Shown piece by piece: positions 32,510 through 44,639 of a stretch of DNA of 64,000 nt (positions within the stretch are counted from its first letter, which is position 1; each line of letters starts with the position of its first letter). The translations under genes were made by a program, and so were the position numbers. The DNA comes from Margaritifera margaritifera (taxonomy: Eukaryota > Mollusca > Bivalvia > Unionida > Margaritiferidae), in the NCBI GenBank assembly GCA_029931535.1, contig JAQPZY010000924.1, positions 682,001 to 746,000 on the forward strand. The letters are read 5' to 3'. The notes under the pieces are model-generated. The model saw nothing but the letters and a program-made list of their open reading frames with translations, was not told the origin of the DNA and did no database searches.

Positions 32510-32950
32510 TTTGCAAGGACTTTTCAAGGACATGTAAAAGATTTCAAGGATTATACTTTGTCATGGAAATTTAAGTTTCTCCATATGTTACATAAAAGAT
32601 ACTCACACAGAAGAAAAGCACGTAACCATGCCACTACAGGGATACTACTCCGCCTGGTAACTACTCATGTCATGTTTATTTTGTTCCAACCAATTTTATC
32701 CCATTTTATTTATTTATTAATTACTTTTTGGAAAATAGAAGTTAAAAAAATTATGAATGAAAAATTTATATAAATCTGAGTTTAAATTTTTTTATTCCCT
32801 CAGATAAATTCAAGGAGTTTTGGTAAAAGTCAAGGAGTTTTTCAACAAAGCCAAAGACTTTGCAAGAATAAAACCATCCATTTTGAAGGTCAAGAAGTTT
32901 TCAAGGCAACACATTAAATTCAAGGATTTTCAAGGTTGTATGAACCATGT
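32510..32950. repeat. Dispersed CAAGG-rich repeat, copy 2 (uninterrupted)
   Basis: Contains TTTCAAGGA, ATTCAAGGAGTTTT, TCAAGGAGTTTTTCAAC, AATAAAACCATCC and GTTTTCAAGGCAAC, collinear with 9780-10060 plus 10800-11000. It also carries ACTACAGGGATACTACTCC and TTTTATCCCATTTTATT matching copy 1. Confidence 0.65.
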
Positions 32951-33559
32951 GTAAGTAACTCGGTTCTGTGCTCTGGTTACTCTATGACCATTGCATTTTG
33001 CCAGATCAGAGATCCCTCTAGAAATGCTATATTAGGAATCAACCGACACCCAAGCTGTCAAATCCATGAGTCACATTCAGATTGTTAGGAGTCAATACTG
33101 ACGACCGATATTAACTGCATCAGAGTGTACAACATAGCATTTTCCACAACAAAAGTAAACACAAAAATTGTAAATATAAAGTATTTATTGTTGCTTAAAG
33201 TATTTGTTTTTGTATATGTTACATCCTGAAAGACCATCCCTTCTGCCAACAAAAAGTGGTTGTACAAGATAGATGATCTGCAGCATCTTTTTTGAAATAT
33301 GCATCATTTATACACAATTTTGCATCTGTGGGAGCTCTGTTCAGATGGAATTCCATTTCCAATAATTTGAGCTCTCTGTAGGAAAAAGGGGAGTCCATCA
33401 ATGGGTATAACATCATTACATTCAAAGAAAATCATATGAAACATTTTTTGCAGTAAATCTTCTTTACTGTATTTTTACCATCTTTTTATTTCCTTTAAAT
33501 TTTCACTTCTTGAAGATAGGAAATCTATATGCCTGTTCATGTAGAGAGTCAATAATTTT

Positions 33560-33655
33560 CTTGCCAATCAGGGTCTATTATTCAACAGTGGGCTAGTCAT
33601 TTAAAAAAATGTGGAATAAAAGTGACCCAAGTACAGCACCCCATGGTATTCATTT
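33560..33655 (-). pseudogene. Second LINE RT fragment
   Basis: Minus strand reads IPWGAVLGSLLFHIFLND with flanking stops, recognisable as the conserved G(I/V)PQG..LGP..F..(Y/F)INDL block of LINE RTs with substitutions. It may come from the same original element as 32300-32490, but the catalytic ADD block between them is not seen. Confidence 0.6.
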
Positions 33656-33660
33656 CATAA

Positions 33661-35019
33661 CTGGTGCACTCTCTCCATGATAACTGGTGTTCAATTTGAA
33701 AAAAAAGATTAAATGTAACTGAGTGTTTTGTTCTGAATGCCATAGTGATGGATCTGCATAGTAAATCAACTTCAAGCTTTGTGACCGAGTTTGCAAAGGG
33801 ACAGTTTCATCAACAGGGCAACAGTGTACATTATATGAAACCCTGTTATAACACGCTTCATTATAACATGAATTCGGATATATCACAATCATGGCATGGT
33901 TCCCAAAATTTTGAAATAATTTCACCAATTTCTTGAAGTACTACAAAGCTTTAATGCCAAAATAAACAAAAGTTTGATTTGATAATTTGGAAAGATGTCT
34001 TGCATTCTTGAAGAAAAAAAATTATTCTTGGTGATTTTTGAAAAGACATTAACTCCCTAACAAGCTAATAATTGTTAATATAATCATTATTGAACCATCA
34101 ACAATAATGCCATTAAGTCTTCTTTGTGTTTGTCTTCAATGCATCCTGTGTACAATAGTTGCTCAATCCAGGCTAAACAATAGCCAACAAACATTTGCTT
34201 AGTCATCTGGCATACTCAACCAAGCACCAAACAATGCAGAGAGCTCACAAAGTTTTTTATCCAAATTTATTAATCAATTAATTTAACTACCTAGTTAAGG
34301 AAAAACAATAGACCAGCAATGGCTGGTCAATCAACCGTCATACACACCTGTTGAAACAACTTCATCGCCTGAATTGTCATGAACAGTTTTAGTCAGTGCC
34401 ACATCCCCCATCCTATTAGTTTTTATTTTAGAGTCAGAGATGCAGACAGCGGCTCCAAAGCACTCTCATATACACACCCCAAAGTAATGATAAAGCTACA
34501 TGTATACAGCTGTACTGCTGTGGACAACTGACTGGAACAGACCCATTTAAGTTGTTGGGGTCAAGTAATTTGCTATTACAATCAAACATGCTACTCCCTG
34601 TTTTCCTCTGCAGTAGTACAAATTAACAGTCATAAATTAGAAATAAAATTTTTAATTAATATTGGGTTCATTTTATTTTTTTTTTCCTCTGTATTTTAGA
34701 GAAAGACTTAACTGTTTTTGTGGAGATCACTCTTTACCCATGAAATTGAATGGTTTACCCCCATACTCTGGCAATTATACACAACTGTTAAATTGTTAAT
34801 CTCAAGTACATTATGAGGTCAATACCCTTTATATCCTGTATGAATTTTCAGTTAAAGTATTTTTCAAGCATAAATACAAGTTTCTTTTTAGAGACTCCCA
34901 ATGTCTGATATATGCATTTTATTGTTGGTAAAATAATTAAACCCTCTGGACATGTCCAGCAAATATGAATGTTTTGGAAATATAGTGGTTCCTAAGTTAG
35001 TGTGAGTGTATTAGCAAGA
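33661..35019. other. Intergenic sequence, nothing firm
   Basis: AT-rich, no gene. A segment about 33838-33905 (ACCCTGTTATAACACGCTTC) looks like part of a dispersed repeat but has no second copy here. Confidence 0.4.
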
Positions 35020-35640
35020 AATTCCATATTGGACATCAGATCAGCACCATTTTCATTTAAGACCAACTACCGGTAGACATCATAAGAAGTCTTTCAGTGA
35101 AAACCCAAGTTGATATGACCATCCATCCAGGAGTAGCAATAACAAGATTTCCAAGATGGCTGCTGTGGCATCCATATTGGACATCAGATCAGCACCATTT
35201 TCATTTATAACCAACAAGACATCATAAAAAGTCTTCTGGTGAAAACCCTATGTCAATATGACTTTCCATTCAGGAGGAGTAGTGATAACAAGATTTTCAC
35301 TAAGGCCATCGTAGACATCAGATCAGCCCCATTTTAATTTAGGACCAACTAGATATCATAAAAAGTCATCTGGTGAAAACCCCACATCAATGTGACATTC
35401 CGTTCAAGAGGAGTAGTGATAACATGATTTTCAAGGTAGCCATGTGTTGGCCATTAGATCGACCCCATTTTCATTTAGGACCAAGTCCTTTAGTGGAAAA
35501 CCCATGTTGATATGACCATCCATTCAGAAGTAAGGATAGTAACATTTTCAAAATGGCCTCTGCGTGGCCATATTGGATGTCTGAGCGGCATCATTTTCAT
35601 TTAGGACCAAGTAGACTATGGGATGAATATAGCAATCCTC
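35020..35640. repeat. Diverged tandem array, period about 120-150 bp, 5 copies
   Basis: CATATTGGACATCAGATCAG, CACCATTTTCATTTA(A/T)(G/A)ACCAA and GTGAAAACCC recur with substitutions. Shared words relate it to the arrays at 15860 and 29270. Confidence 0.75.
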
Positions 35641-36304
35641 CCCGTAGTTTAGGAAGAGTAGCAATAACAAACTTGTGCTAACAGACAGATAGACAACAGA
35701 CCATCTCATATGCTCTTCTGGTCTAGAACATAAATGAGAGTGAGTTACATCTATTCAGTTAATAACCTGCACTGTGCATTTATTTTTTTTATTTGCTGAA
35801 GCAGGGATCAAAACCATGTGCTTTTGTATATCAGTTATGTTTCATCACTGTACATCTTTTAAAGCTCATTGAACAAAGGGTATCTTAAGAAACACTCATT
35901 TACTTTCACAAAATCTTAACCAAAAACTGGAGAATTAATGAGGCAATGCATAACATCACTAAGATTTAATTCCTCTCAATAAAATCCTAAAATGCATCGT
36001 TGCTCATGTCTTATTATGTGCTTCTGATAGCTCTGCATTCTATTTCCAAGTTAATGTCTGAGAAAAGATGAATGTGTGAATTTCTTGTAGTGTGAATGTA
36101 GGCACCCACATCCTTGTTTTAATAAGTGCCATTACATGACGCCATATCAACACGGTGCTTTCTCTAACTGGTGACTTGTGTATATGATATCATTAGTGGG
36201 TATAACAATAAAATGCTTCGAGATGGTTGGTTACATGTTTACTCACTGCAAATAAACGCATGCATAATAACATACATCCCCACTGCAGCTCATATTACTG
36301 CTTA
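35641..36304. other. Intergenic sequence, nothing recognised
   Basis: No gene, repeat or structured element identified. Confidence 0.4.
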
Positions 36305-37018
36305 GTCCGAGTTTCCTCTGACCCTTCACACCCCATTTTTGATATTTGGACATTTAACCTGGAGAAAGCCAGATTCATCAAGCACAGAGCACATTGTCAA
36401 CGTGGTAGTCACATGATACAAACAAAAACATCATTGGCATGTGCTCTGTGCTTGATGAATCTGGTTTTCTCCAAGTTACTGTGACAGCGACAGGTTTCTG
36501 GTCGTTGTTCTCGGAATAAGTATGTTGAGAATTGTGTGTCCTTTCGTTTTTTACAAACATTATGTGACTTTCATTTAATGTTTTCGAATTTTTTTAACAA
36601 CAACATTGGAAAGGGGTTTATTGTTGATATCATGTGACTATTTGACCTCTGATGTCCTGGACATGTAGGTTGGGAGATTAGGGTAGTCACGTGACTAGCA
36701 ATGCTAATGGCGTGTACCAGGTCAAATTTCATCAACGCTGCAGTTTCATCTTGTCTGTCAGCGGATTAAAGACAAAACGAATGTCATACTCGCAATTTCT
36801 GAGAAGATAAATCATCTTCATATCGATTTTATGCAGGTATGGCTCGATGTAAGGTCATTTAAGTTCGCTAGGCCCGATAGTAAGCAGCTACCCTATGCCG
36901 CTACCGTGCGGTGGCAGCGAATTCCAACTTTTCGATAGGCAATGGGCTCTGATCCACACCCCAACATAAATGTCCAAATATCAAAAATGGGGTGTGAAGG
37001 GTCAGAGGAAACTCGGAC
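36305..37018. mobile_element. 714-bp DNA-transposon MITE with 52-bp perfect TIRs
   Basis: Starts GTCCGAGTTTCCTCTGACCC; the last 52 bp are its exact reverse complement, ending GGGTCAGAGGAAACTCGGAC. TA flanks both ends (36303-36304, 37019-37020). Inside, about 36360-36397 and 36436-36473 form a second inverted pair (GGAGAAA.CCAGATTCATC, AAGCACAGAGCACAT). No transposase is encoded. Confidence 0.85.
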
Positions 37019-37508
37019 TAATAAGTGCTTAAAATTTAGCAATAAATTACATATACTATATATAATGATAACAGAGAGTACACTTTTTCCATTTCTATTG
37101 CAACCTATTTAAGAATCTACACCGATATTTCAAGCTACAATGGCAATGATGTTTAGCTCTGAGATTCAACATTTTAAGCCTACATCAAAACTCACTATTC
37201 CACCAACAAAGTATACCAGCCCTTTTTCCAACGTTACCGCTGGACATGCCCATGACTGCGCCCACTTAATATTCAAGTGCAATGCACTGAATGGAATACT
37301 GCACTCTCACTGGTTGACCAAAATGAGGTTATGAACTTGCAAAGTAGGTCAAAGTGTATATATATATTATTTACAGGTAAATTTTAAGCAACAATACAAG
37401 CTACCGTATACACGCCTATCTAGTTATCCAAAAATTCTATAGATAGCACATGAAATTTCCCACGGTCTAAAGCAGATGATGCATAGATGGATTTATGAAC
37501 TCAACACA
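37019..37508. other. Intergenic sequence
   Basis: No supported gene. A 64-codon open stretch at 37140-37334 has no recognisable motif. Confidence 0.4.
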
Positions 37509-37961
37509 GGTGACTGGATATCTCGGCCCATAACGGACTCGGCCCCATAACGGAGTCGGCCCATACAAATTTAAACCCATAACATACTCGGCCCATTACA
37601 GAGTCGGCCCATAATTACTAAAGATTGCAAAAAGAACTCAATTGTAATTCGAATGTCTCATTGCACAAAATTTATATAAATAAAATATTTAATTATGGTT
37701 AGTATTGAGAGAAGGAATAAGATATGGCAAAGATACAAAAAATTATACTAAAAAAAAGATTAAAAGACAAATTAAATGACTGTTGAAAAACAACCATTAC
37801 ATCAACATTACTATTATATAAATCGTGGACCGAGTACGTAATGGGGACCGAGTACGTAAATGGGCCGAGTACGTTATGGTCCGATTTGGGTGGGCCGAGT
37901 TCGTTATGGGCCGAGAACGTTAGTGGGCCGACTCTGCTGTGGGCCGAGTTGTCCCGTAATC
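37509..37961. mobile_element. 453-bp Mutator-like MITE with 9-bp target duplication
   Basis: Flanked by the 9-bp direct repeat CTCAACACA (37500-37508 and 37962-37970). Termini GGTGACTGGATATCTCGGCC and the complement of GATTACGGGACAACTCGGCC align without gaps. Subterminal clusters of the motif ACTCGGCCCATAACG (several copies, inverted at the other end) are present. A 9-bp duplication is characteristic of the Mutator superfamily. Non-coding. Confidence 0.8.
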
Positions 37962-38555
37962 CTCAACACATATACATCAAAACATTCAATGTTGATTAGT
38001 TAGGAAGTGTCCAGCTTCCCCTGACCCACTTTGTTTTGTGAAAATGATGCAGCTTACCAATGACAATAAAGTAGTAGCTATTTATCTTAACTGGTTTTCT
38101 TATTCAAATGGTTCTGATTTCTTCAAAAACTTCAACTGTTGCGACTGTCGGTCACATTGCTAAATACGTCGAATCATGAGCACGAGACAAATATCCAACG
38201 TGGAATGCGAAGCATGTCACAAACAGAATGTCACTAAAAGTCAGCTTGCTGTGCTCGTTCCATTTGATTTTCCTAATTAGTATACATATCACCGACTCAT
38301 AAACTTTGACATTTAACGAAATTAGGGTGCGATAAGTCGATATCGTTTATCGGTCAACGGCCGTAACACATTCAATTTTTTCTTCACTTACATCAACACA
38401 ACTGTCCTCTGTTATATACCTATGTAAATAATTTAATTTTAACTACCGCACTTCTCCCTTTACAACGTGGCAAGTAGGTGCGCTTCCCACCAAAGTCAAT
38501 GCTATGTGTGCAGGTGGTGGCTGGTTAGTTGTTAAAAGGATCCGGAAATGTCTAC

Positions 38556-38690
38556 CTCTGAGGGTAACGGGTCATAAAGGACCGGTACGGAAAAGGCCCG
38601 GGTTAAAAAGGAGCGGTCCAGAAAGGCCAGTAACGGGTCAGAAAGGACCTGGACGGAAAAGGCCCGGGTTAAAAAGGACCGTTTAAAAGA
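38556..38690. repeat. 78-bp duplication of GC-rich sequence
   Basis: GTAACGGGTCATAAAGGACC and GTAACGGGTCAGAAAGGACC each lead into GGACGGAAAAGGCCCGGGTT or a close variant. GC content is much higher than the surroundings. Confidence 0.85.
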
Positions 38691-38695
38691 TTGAT

Positions 38696-38719
38696 TAATA
38701 ATAATAATAATAATAATAA

Positions 38720-38750
<31 letters not shown>

Positions 38751-38781
38751 AAGAAGAGGAGGAGGAGGAAGAAGAAGAAGA
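38696..38781. repeat. (AAT)n/(AAG)n microsatellite
   Basis: AAT repeats run into AAG and AGG repeats. Confidence 0.98.
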
Positions 38782-39852
38782 CAGCTTTTCTACAATACCC
38801 ATATCTATTCACTTCTAAGCCAATGACATTTTTTAATATATTGCTAAAACACTGAGCTGCCAAAACAGAAGCACTGGTCAGTGAGGATTAACACCTAGAG
38901 AAAAATAAAGCAAGGATAACAAACAGCAGACCTTTACCGATTACGCAGATTGATATACCGATATTAGGAAAGAAGCAGCGATCGCATTGTACTTTTCACA
39001 CTTCCTTTACCTGTTTTCTGTCAGATTTATTTAATATGTTAGGAAAGTTTGATAATCACAATTAACACGCAAATACAAGTCTCTACAATCACAACTCTTT
39101 CCATGCCTCCAGTCTCAACAGCGCTTGATGTGTCATACGATTTTAAGTTTTTGTAACGATTACTGAGACACTCCTGACTGAACTACCCCAGGCGATTATC
39201 TGTAAACTTCCTAATGGACGAGAAAACATCTACTCCCATAAGGTATATGCGCATGAGCAGCAACAAATAATAAGATAATTACAACATGTAATACCTATAT
39301 AAACGGCGAAGTCTTTACTGGTGATCACTAATTCAGGTGCTTAGAGATTTTTTTGTATGCTATGTTATTACAATCTTTTATTTAATTTTAGCATTGTTTT
39401 ACTAAATTATCTGCTGTGTACAATTTATCTCAGCTACACACAATTAAGTTTTTGGTACTTATTATTTCATCTTGTTTCACTATACTCTGTTTTCCATACC
39501 CGTCTATCAATTTATTACGACTTATAAAAAAGATAAGCAATCCTTATAATGGCGTACGTTCACTGTATTCATTGTGCTCGAGAAGTTAGGCCACGACAGC
39601 ATGCGATTGCTTGTGACGTGTGTGGGTTATGGCAACATCGCACGTGCAACACTGGTAAGTACACTTTTAAATATATTCAACAAGTTTCATATTATTAAGA
39701 CTATGCTTAAGCTATACAGGTCATATACAATATTGCCACCAATATCAACCATATTTGATAACACATATGCGTTTTACCCTTACAACTGGCTACAGTCAGC
39801 CATAGTATGTGAAAAAATCATGATGCTTAAAACACACGCTTATGCACTAACT

Positions 39853-39857
<5 letters not shown>

Positions 39858-39922
<65 letters not shown>
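39858..39922. repeat. (TA)n microsatellite
   Basis: Uninterrupted TA run in intron 1 of the MULE-like gene. Confidence 0.99.
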
Positions 39923-39927
<5 letters not shown>

Positions 39928-40495
39928 ACATGTGTGAAAATCTTCAGATTCACTTCTATGTGGCATAATCATTAAATTGGAAATAGGGGAGCACGAGCAA
40001 ACACATTTTTTATTCTTACGTACTCGACCTTGTCTCGAAGTTACAAGTACTACAATGAAACATATAAAGATGGCGGTGCAGGCCATTGAAAATAAAATTA
40101 TCAACGAGACTTTTGCCCATTGCTGAGTTTTACAACACAGGGCACAAAAATTAAGAAACTTCTTTATTTAAGAAAATTCTCTTTATTTAAGACAATTAAG
40201 ACAATTCTCTGCTAATGATGGCAAAATTTAGCTTCATGTGTTCTATTAAATCTCGTATGAATGTTTTGGCCTTTGCATGTTTAATTGTACATCCTACAGA
40301 GTATGAATCGAAAATATTTATCTAAGAAGATTATATAATAAATTATTTATTCTAGGAATATCCTTGCTGGTTTACAGGGAGGCTGTAAATAACAGAGGGG
40401 AAATCAGTTTTACCTGCAGGCCACGCAGAGAATTGAATCAGGTATGATATAAAGCAACTAAAATATAAGAAATCATTTTTACCACGTATGACCAT

Positions 40496-40625
40496 GGCGG
40501 TGGTAGGTGAAGACAAAGACGATCCGATGAACCCAACTTTGTTGTATATATAAACAAGTAAAAATATAGTTGATTAATTTCTGATAAAATTCACGGCGGT
40601 TATGCAGAATAAGTGCTGTCAAGTC
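40496..40625 (+). pseudogene. Duplicate of MULE-gene exon 3 without an acceptor
   Basis: TMAVVGEDKDDPMNPTL parallels exon 3 (TIAVSDEDQDEPVDPPF). The intron that follows is also duplicated: GTTGTATATATAAACAAGTA occurs after both (about 40541 and 40872). No AG precedes it at the expected place, so it is probably not spliced in. Confidence 0.65.
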
Positions 40626-43600
40626 GTAACACTATTTTGTTCCAGATGAGCGTTTATCTTTGCAAATTTTGCATTTAATATATATACCTTAATCGTTTAC
40701 AACAGGTTCCTTTGACCATAGCTGTATCAGACGAGGACCAAGACGAGCCAGTAGATCCACCTTTTTTGGAGTTAAGTGTAAGTGTTTAAACTTCATAAGG
40801 CGACACGAGGAATTTTAAGGACACTTGTAACAAGGTAAACAGCAGTTAAATCATGTTCATTTCGTATTTATGTTGTATATATAAACAAGTAAAAATAAAG
40901 TTGATTAATTGCTCATAAAATTCAAGCCGGTTATCCAAAAATGCTGCTGACATCTTTAATCGAAAAAGTGCCCTGATATAAAAAAAAATCATTATCTGGT
41001 GCGAAGAAAAATAGAAAATGGAATCGTTTTTATTGTTTTATTTATTTCATAGATCCCTAGTATTGGCGAGTTGTCGAACGATATTCCTGTGGCCGAGTCA
41101 ACGTAAATTGAAGTGGATCCATATGGGGCAAGCACGATTGTCCACATCCCCGACACAGACACTTCATTCGATATCAGTGACAGAAACATTGGTCCAGTGA
41201 ATCTTATTGAAGAAGAGTACGTATATGCAAGTAATACCAGTAATATTTGCAAAGAGTATGGGAATCGTTATTATAATCTTGATTTAGAACTCATAGGTAA
41301 TCATATACAAACATAAAACATGTGCAACCGCTATACTTCCTTAAAACATAAATGCATCAAACTTGTTTGTTCAAAGCTATGCTCAGCACACACACCCCGC
41401 TGTCCCTGACCGTCAGCTAAAGGCACAGGTGTACGCCAAGGTAATTATTTGTCAGTATAGCAGCTAAGTGTGAAATTTGTACAAAATCAACGTACATTTG
41501 AATTATAAGAATAAAAATTGCATGTAATTTAAATTCTTGAAATATTAAATCCCGAGACAGTGGTGATACTAAAGGTAATAATCGTGGAATGAATTTCTAA
41601 GTGCTTTTTATAATGATTTTGTCTTTCGGGGTAAAGGCGAGAAATTTCCATATATGTTTAGTGTTTAATTATACGCTTGTGATTACCTCCTTTGACATAA
41701 CAGGATTTCCTATTTCTCAAAGGTGAGACGTGCTGCTGGAGAACAACTATTCACACCAGCCTTGAAAATTGCAGAAGACGCTATTCTGGAGAGTTCGGGA
41801 CCAGATACAGTCTCTCTCCCAAAGAAGGCGCTTTTGAAAAGAGTTGCTAATAGAACCAGAGCGAAGCTACGTCCAGAAGAGCCAAGAACGCTGGACTTTG
41901 AAGTTGGTGGTTTATATAGAACTCAGACAAATCTACAGTTATATATAAAATTTAAACTAATTTATTTTTATTTTTGTATAATGTTTGCTCATTAATCTTA
42001 CTGTCTGCTATCAAACATTTTTTGAATAAAAAATGTCTTATATCTAGTTTTTAATTAAACTTTGCTAGTATAAATTGTGGCTCTTTTTGTATTTGTAACT
42101 TGTAGTAATCACTATGATATGGGCACTAAAATGCATCTAACACAGCTATACTTTGATCCATATTGTGCGTTATGAATATTTTATTACATGAATGATATTG
42201 ATAACAATGATCTATTTGTTCTAATTTTTACAGCTGAATGAGGACTTCATCAACGCTCCTGACTTCTTGATAGCAGACATCAGAATGGATGGGGAGCGAC
42301 ACTTCCTTCTGGCAACTGAATATCAGTTAGGACTTTTGCGAGAAGCGAAACGGTGGTACATGGATGGAACATTTAAGGTAAATCATTACGTTGTATTCAT
42401 TAGTTTTTGCTGTACGAGTACCAGTTATTGCTGAGCTCCATATATTGTCGGTTTAACATTTATAAAGCATGCAGTAATAGCCTTCATGTACATTTGTTTA
42501 ATAAATGTTGTTATAACTTACAGGTCCTTGGTGAACCATTCAGACAACAGGGTCAACTCATGTCCATCCATGCCTTCATCGAAAGGAATGGCGCACAGAA
42601 GCAGTTGCCGCTTGTATTTTGTCTAATGAGCCGAAAGACGAAGTCAGACTATCTGGCTGTAAGCCATTATGTTAAGCTTTCTTTCCCTCAACCTGTTACA
42701 AAATTCATTTACATTTACTGCATGTTTATTGGATAGATACAGGATAGATAGAAGAAACAGTAACAAAATAAATACTCTCTGTGATGAGACTATTTCGTGA
42801 TCTCCCGAACTTGAAACATATGTCTATTGAATGTTCAACACAGTTTTTCCAGCATTTGTATTTCTTTCCAAGAATTAAATGACGAGTCATTGTTGAATGT
42901 AAGGTAAATGACGTTATGCAACCGCTGTAGAATTGATTATGCTCAATTCAATACGAACACTGACCTTATTTCGATTCTTTGATTACAGGTGTTTCGTTCT
43001 CTGCAGTCAAGGTTGGGTCATGTATCGTTAGAAGGATTCGTACTGGACTTCGAGAAAGGGAAGCTGTTTATTAATAACATTAATGTAAATTTAAAATTGA
43101 ACATTACTCAAAAACGCTAACAGTGCATGGCAGCAAAAATTAATCACATCACGGAATATCATTAGGACAACAGTATTACATTTCGCATAGAATTGCTTCA
43201 TATACAAACAATATAATTAAGGGATTTTTATTTGCATATTTTCAGCTGCATGGCTCGCCATCAGAGAGGCCTTTCCCGACGTCGAACTTAAGGGCTGTGC
43301 CTTCCACTGGTCCCAGGCCGTGTGGCGACACGTTCAGTCCATTGGATTGGCTGAAACGTACATGCGAAGAGAGGGCCTTCACTCCTTCGTCCGTCAAGTG
43401 CTGGCCCTTCAGTTCCTGCCCAGCGCTCACATACGTCAAACAGTGCAGATGCTGCAAATGAAGGCTACAACCGATGCTACAAGGACCCTTATCGGGTACC
43501 TCCGCAGGCAGTGGCTGGACAACCCAGTGTTTCAGCTGAGGCCTGGTCAGTCTACCGCCAGAAAGTACGAACGAACAACGACGTTGAAGGTAAGCAAAGC

Positions 43601-44544
43601 AAAAATAAAGCATATCAGTATAAAGATATTATTCTATTAATATGCATGACATAATTTTCAGTATCATATTAATATTTATACATCTTGATATGTAACAAAA
43701 TTATTACGTTTACGATTCAATTGTTCGTTATCTGTTATACAATTTCAGGCTGGCACCATCGTATAAATTCAAGGGCAGCACACATGGGACTAGGCTACTA
43801 CCAGTTAGTGCCACTGCTGCGGAGGGAGTCCGATCTGGTGCGCTTAGCCGTCCAGTGTAACGACCTAGGACGTCAGAGACGAAGCAACAGATTTGATAAA
43901 TCATTAAATACACTTTGGGACAAGTACATGCAGCACGAGATCAAAACCTCTAAGTTTTTGAGCTCCGTCGGCGAGCTGTATGGTCTCAGAGTGTAAGTAT
44001 AAACACAAACTTTAAACATTGTTAGATCGAGTGATACATGCATGAAATCGATATGAAAATTACTTATTTTCTCAGAAATTGTAAGTATTAAAATCGTTAT
44101 GTCTTTAATCTGCTGAAAAACAAGATTAAACTACTTCGTTGATGAAATGTGACCGGGTACTTGCGATTTGCATTGGTAGTTGCATGAGTACACAAATTTA
44201 ACTAACCACATTTTCAAATGTTGTAGAGAAAAAAATAAGAAAATATTAAATGAAAATCGTATACTGGTTTAACAAATTACAAGACAAGTTGATTTTACAG
44301 AATATTCAGTCATTATTTATACAACACTATATAATTTAGAAGGTCTTTTGTCAAAATGTAAATCAACCCTTTTGTTTTTTAATGATGGATTTTTAACCAG
44401 ATCGTCTTAAAAAGATTAGCTTGGGATTTTATTGTCACAGACAAATTCAGGGTGAAACTCTTTTCGTAACAAGACAAGATTCAAATTATTTGTGTTTATT
44501 GTTTGTTTTTTATACTGTAATAGGAAATGTTACTTCCTATGAGA

Positions 44545-44547
<3 letters not shown>

Positions 44548-44637
<90 letters not shown>
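44548..44637. repeat. (TA)n microsatellite
   Basis: Uninterrupted TA run of about 90 bp, downstream of the MULE-like gene. Confidence 0.99.

Positions 44638-44639
<2 letters not shown>

Larger units (their letters stand above)
37971..39548. other. Intergenic sequence upstream of the MULE-like gene
   Basis: No gene. It contains a 78-bp GC-richer duplication and a trinucleotide tract (listed). Possible promoter of the MULE-like gene, but no motif stands out. Confidence 0.4.
39549..43996 (+). pseudogene. MULE-transposase-domain gene with 11 exons and three lesions
   Basis: Exons: 39549-39654, 40356-40441, 40706-40777, 41053-41216, 41377-41440, 41723-41902, 42234-42377, 42524-42658, 42989-43058, 43246-43589, 43749-43996. 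Phases agree throughout. Exon 1 encodes a zinc-finger start with CIHC, CDVC and WQHRTCNTG; exons 7-11 encode the MULE DDE-type domain (WYMDGTFK, FIERNGAQKQLPLVF, LDFEK, CAFHWSQAVWRHVQ, then after the frameshift WSVYRQKVRTNNDVEG, WHHRINSRAAHMGLGYYQL). Lesions: an in-frame TAA in exon 4 (41104-41106), a lost donor after exon 9 (GG where GT is expected at 43059), and a one-base deletion in exon 10 near 43530 that leaves the exon one base short of phase. This could be a dying transposon or a decayed domesticated copy. In the family the protein cuts and pastes Mutator-type DNA. Confidence 0.85.

Noticed and set aside
33219..33425. Minus-strand frame between two LINE fragments as the missing RT part
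   Set aside because: No ADD box or other RT motif is visible in it.
38504..38686. Basic, Gly/Pro-rich 60-codon open frame
   Set aside because: It is a translation of a 78-bp GC-rich duplication; no homology or start context supports it.
39840..40104. Open frames ending or starting in long Tyr-Ile runs
   Set aside because: They are translations of the (TA)n tracts.
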